Shown piece by piece: positions 35,313 to 36,974 of a stretch of DNA of 36,974 nucleotides; within the stretch, counting starts at the first letter, position 1; every line of letters begins with the position of its first letter. The DNA comes from an uncultured Lachnospiraceae bacterium (GTDB taxonomy: Bacteria > Bacillota > Clostridia > Lachnospirales > Lachnospiraceae), in assembly GCA_944383545.1 (NCBI GenBank), contig CALWPY010000016.1, positions 1 to 36,974 of the forward strand, read 5' to 3'. Made by a program: the position numbers and the translations under genes. The notes under the pieces were generated by a model. It made no database searches. It had not been told where the DNA came from and worked only from the letters and a program-made list of their open reading frames with translations.

Positions 35313-35381
35313 TTGGACTCGGCGCATTATAAACGCTTCGCGTTGGCGCCTCGGGCGGCCCCCTCCCTTCGCTCGGCGGCA
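35313..35381. repeat. 69-bp GC-rich repeat inserted in the large array gene
   Basis: Compared with the related copy at about 33410, where TATTA joins directly to AAAGTAGG, this copy has 69 extra bases between the same flanks. The insert has nested stems (GGCGC with GCGCC, ACGC-TTC-GCGT) and ends CCCCCTCCCTTCGCTCGGCGG, close to the end of the 162-bp repeats near radA. Being 23 codons long it keeps the frame but brings a TAA at 35327-35329. Confidence 0.8.
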
Positions 35382-35869
35382 AAAGTAGGCGTAATTGCTC
35401 CGTCTCCTACCTGGTCCAATTTAGTCTGGATGGAACTGGTAAATATACTGCCATATGCTATGTCTACACTTCCGTATCTTGCGTAGGTTTCTCTTGCTTT
35501 TCCTAATTCTTCAGGTGTCCATGCATGAGTCCCCGGTGCACCAACACTAATAACGTCTACCAATGCCCTCATGGACGTTATATAATTATCTAACGCCTCT
35601 GATTTATGATTTGCCAGGGTATTTCCGTATGTCTCATCAAGCTCTCTTACATCCTCAAACCGTTCTCTTACTGAGGCTTCAGTATAACCGCACTCAGTAA
35701 TCAAATCATAATAATGATTTAGAAGATTCTCCCGCTCCGTTCCAAGAATATCCTCGCCTCCCATGTATTCATTCATTGCATTAAACAGGCCATTGGGATC
35801 GTTGAAATCAGCCTCTATATCCTCCATTTCTCCATCTGCAATTAATAGAATTTGTATTTCTCCTTCCAT
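35327..35869 (-). CDS. Large array protein, N-terminal piece of a split gene
   Basis: A 180-residue frame starting MEGEIQILLIADGEMEDIE with a helical region (NEYMGGEDILGTERENLLNH, SVRERFEDVRELDETYG) and YGSVDIAYGSIFTSSIQTK. The last 17 residues (AAERREGAARGANAKRL) come from the inserted repeat. No N-terminal signal, LXG or WXG100 signature can be claimed. The ATG at 35869 has weak TGGA upstream. A TTG at 35887 is also in frame. It begins 45 bases after the small gene's stop, so the array reads as one transcript. Confidence 0.55.
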   Translation of the reverse strand: MEGEIQILLIADGEMEDIEADFNDPNGLFNAMNEYMGGEDILGTERENLLNHYYDLITECGYTEASVRERFEDVRELDETYGNTLANHKSEALDNYITSMRALVDVISVGAPGTHAWTPEELGKARETYARYGSVDIAYGSIFTSSIQTKLDQVGDGAITPTFAAERREGAARGANAKRL

Positions 35870-35914
35870 ATAAATTCCACTGAGCAATTTAATGCATAAA
35901 TGGTATCATAGATA

Positions 35915-36440
35915 TTATTCCTCAAGAGCTTTCTTACAAGCTTCTTCCAACTGCTCTCGGGTTGCATTCTTTCTATCTGTCTTCATTTCTGCTAATGCAA
36001 AATCTATTCCCGTTATATATTGTTCATAATCCCAATTGGCTCCTTCTACAAAAATTCCTTCTTCCTCAACAAATGCACAAAAATTCTCCAACTCTTCTGT
36101 ACTTTCATCAAATTCATAGCTTTCAACATAAATATAAACCTGTTCCTTTATCTGTTCAAAAGTTATTGTTGGCTCCGTTTTCCAATTATAGTAACAAATC
36201 CTTATAACCAGTTCACATTCATTCATTTTCAAATCAGAAATCTCAACCTTATCATCTTGGATAACTATTTCTCCACTTGCAGCTATATCCCGTATCAGTC
36301 TTTCAGCATTAAACGACTGTCTTTTTAATAAGATTTCTTTCTCTCTTTCCTGCTTTTCTCTTACCTGTATTCCTATTATTAAATAAGCTGTCAGCAGTAC
36401 TCCTACCACAATCAAAACTGTTATAATTTTTTTTCTTCAT
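35915..36440 (-). pseudogene. Small membrane-anchored array protein, frameshifted at A8
   Basis: A second copy of the small protein, about 175 codons. The ATG at 36440 follows GGAG as in the intact copy, but the tract of eight A (36427-36434) puts the next codons out of frame. Loss of one A would restore IITVLIVVGVLLTAYLIIG and the rest. The intact copy has this run interrupted (AGAAAAAAG). From 36415 the frame is open: membrane helix, coiled segment and the shared domain ending TATREQLEEACKKALEE-like (NATREQLEEACKKALEE). It may be a pseudogene, a phase-variable gene or a sequencing error in a homopolymer. Confidence 0.65.
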
Positions 36441-36470
36441 TTTTCTTTTCTCCATACAAAATCAAAAATT

Positions 36471-36974
36471 TCATTTTCCCAGTGCTTCTTTACACGCTGC
36501 TTCAAGCTGTTCTCTGGTTGCCGTCTTTCTATCTGTCTTCATTTCTGCTAACGCAAAATCTACTCCCGTTTTATATTGTTCATAATCCCAATCCGATCCA
36601 GCACTCATCGCTCCTTCTTCCTCAACAAATGCACAAAAATCTTCCAAGTCCTCTGTATTTCCAGATGATAATTCGTAGTTTCTCAATTGCTGTTCCAGTT
36701 CCTCCAGTGTCAAATCCGAACCAGTTTCTGCATTATAATAATTAACTCTAATAAGTAACTCCCTCTCATTAATCATTCGATTATTAATAAGTATATCATC
36801 CCCATACTGGCACACCGTGCCACCAGCCGCTAAATCATGAAGAATTCTTTTATAATTTACAGCATTGATTAATTCATCAAGCTGCTGATTATATTCCATG
36901 GTTTCCTCCCTGACCTGTGACAGTCCAAAAAGGTCTATGCCAAATTTAACAGTATTTTCTCCTCCTCCGTATAG
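36471..36974 (-). CDS. Large array protein, C-terminal part, cut by the window edge
   Basis: An open frame from the window end to TGA at 36471 (167 codons), with no internal stop. It starts inside LYGGGENTVKFGIDLFGLSQV and covers the shared domain (GGTVCQYGDDILINNRMI, NYYNAETGSDLTLEELEQQ). The last 60 residues (EEEGAMSAGSDWDYEQYKTG, FALAEMKTDRKTATREQLE) match the neighbouring small gene better than the other large gene, a sign of gene conversion. The 5' part lies outside the window. Function unknown. Confidence 0.7.
   Translation of the reverse strand, partial: LYGGGENTVKFGIDLFGLSQVREETMEYNQQLDELINAVNYKRILHDLAAGGTVCQYGDDILINNRMINERELLIRVNYYNAETGSDLTLEELEQQLRNYELSSGNTEDLEDFCAFVEEEGAMSAGSDWDYEQYKTGVDFALAEMKTDRKTATREQLEAACKEALGK

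Overview
The window looks like a chromosomal segment of a low-GC Firmicute, most likely a Lachnospiraceae-type Clostridium. Reasons: strong AGGAGG ribosome sites, AT-rich intergenic DNA, a type III glutamine synthetase, a 137-residue family that I recall from Lachnospiraceae under the doubtful label endosialidase, a division/wall cluster with two adjacent class B PBPs, and GC-rich hairpin repeats with CTTCG cores. All genes are on the minus strand except one diguanylate cyclase gene (8572-10881).

Layout. 1-8450: radA, a terminator, then (in transcription order from the right) purM-purN-purD, a YtrA-type GntR regulator overlapping clpC, and the 137-residue protein. A tandem 162-bp GC-rich repeat lies between that terminator and radA and stays open in the radA frame. 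8451-10965: an isolated plus-strand gene joining a LacI-type periplasmic-binding-like sensor (no HTH) to GGDEF. 10969-14294: a GT2 glycosyltransferase, a coiled-coil protein, a hot-dog thioesterase and a methylenetetrahydrofolate reductase, read from one good promoter, followed on the right by an 83-bp repeat island. 14295-20221: glnN with a leader that can fold into a terminator or a competing stem, a D-lactate dehydrogenase, and a double-FHA ABCG-like transporter with an unusual acidic loop. 20284-31816: the division and cell wall cluster mraZ-rsmH-ftsL-PBP-PBP-mraY-murD-ftsW-divIB-ftsZ, lacking murE, murF, murG, murC and ftsA. 32007-33104: ychF.

33188-36974 is the least explained part. It is a tandem array in which a large protein alternates with a small membrane-anchored protein, and both end in the same domain of about 120 residues that I do not recognise. 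The array has a 5'-truncated large gene at the window edge, a small gene frameshifted at an A8 tract, a large gene split by a 69-bp GC-rich repeat that brings an in-frame TAA, an intact small gene, and a large-gene fragment. The layout resembles fast-evolving cassette loci such as effector/immunity arrays, but that is inference only.

How the parts work together: the wall cluster supplies lipid I synthesis, the SEDS polymerase, transpeptidases and the divisome. The pur genes supply three steps of IMP synthesis. ClpC with its GntR partner is a proteostasis unit. GlnN, D-LDH and MTHFR are housekeeping metabolism. Starts were moved from the longest ORF to the ribosome-site-supported codon for radA, the 137-residue protein, the GntR regulator, purD, purM, glnN, the FHA-ABC protein, ftsW, the SpoVD-like PBP, mraZ and the small array proteins. 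Four cluster genes use TTG or GTG.
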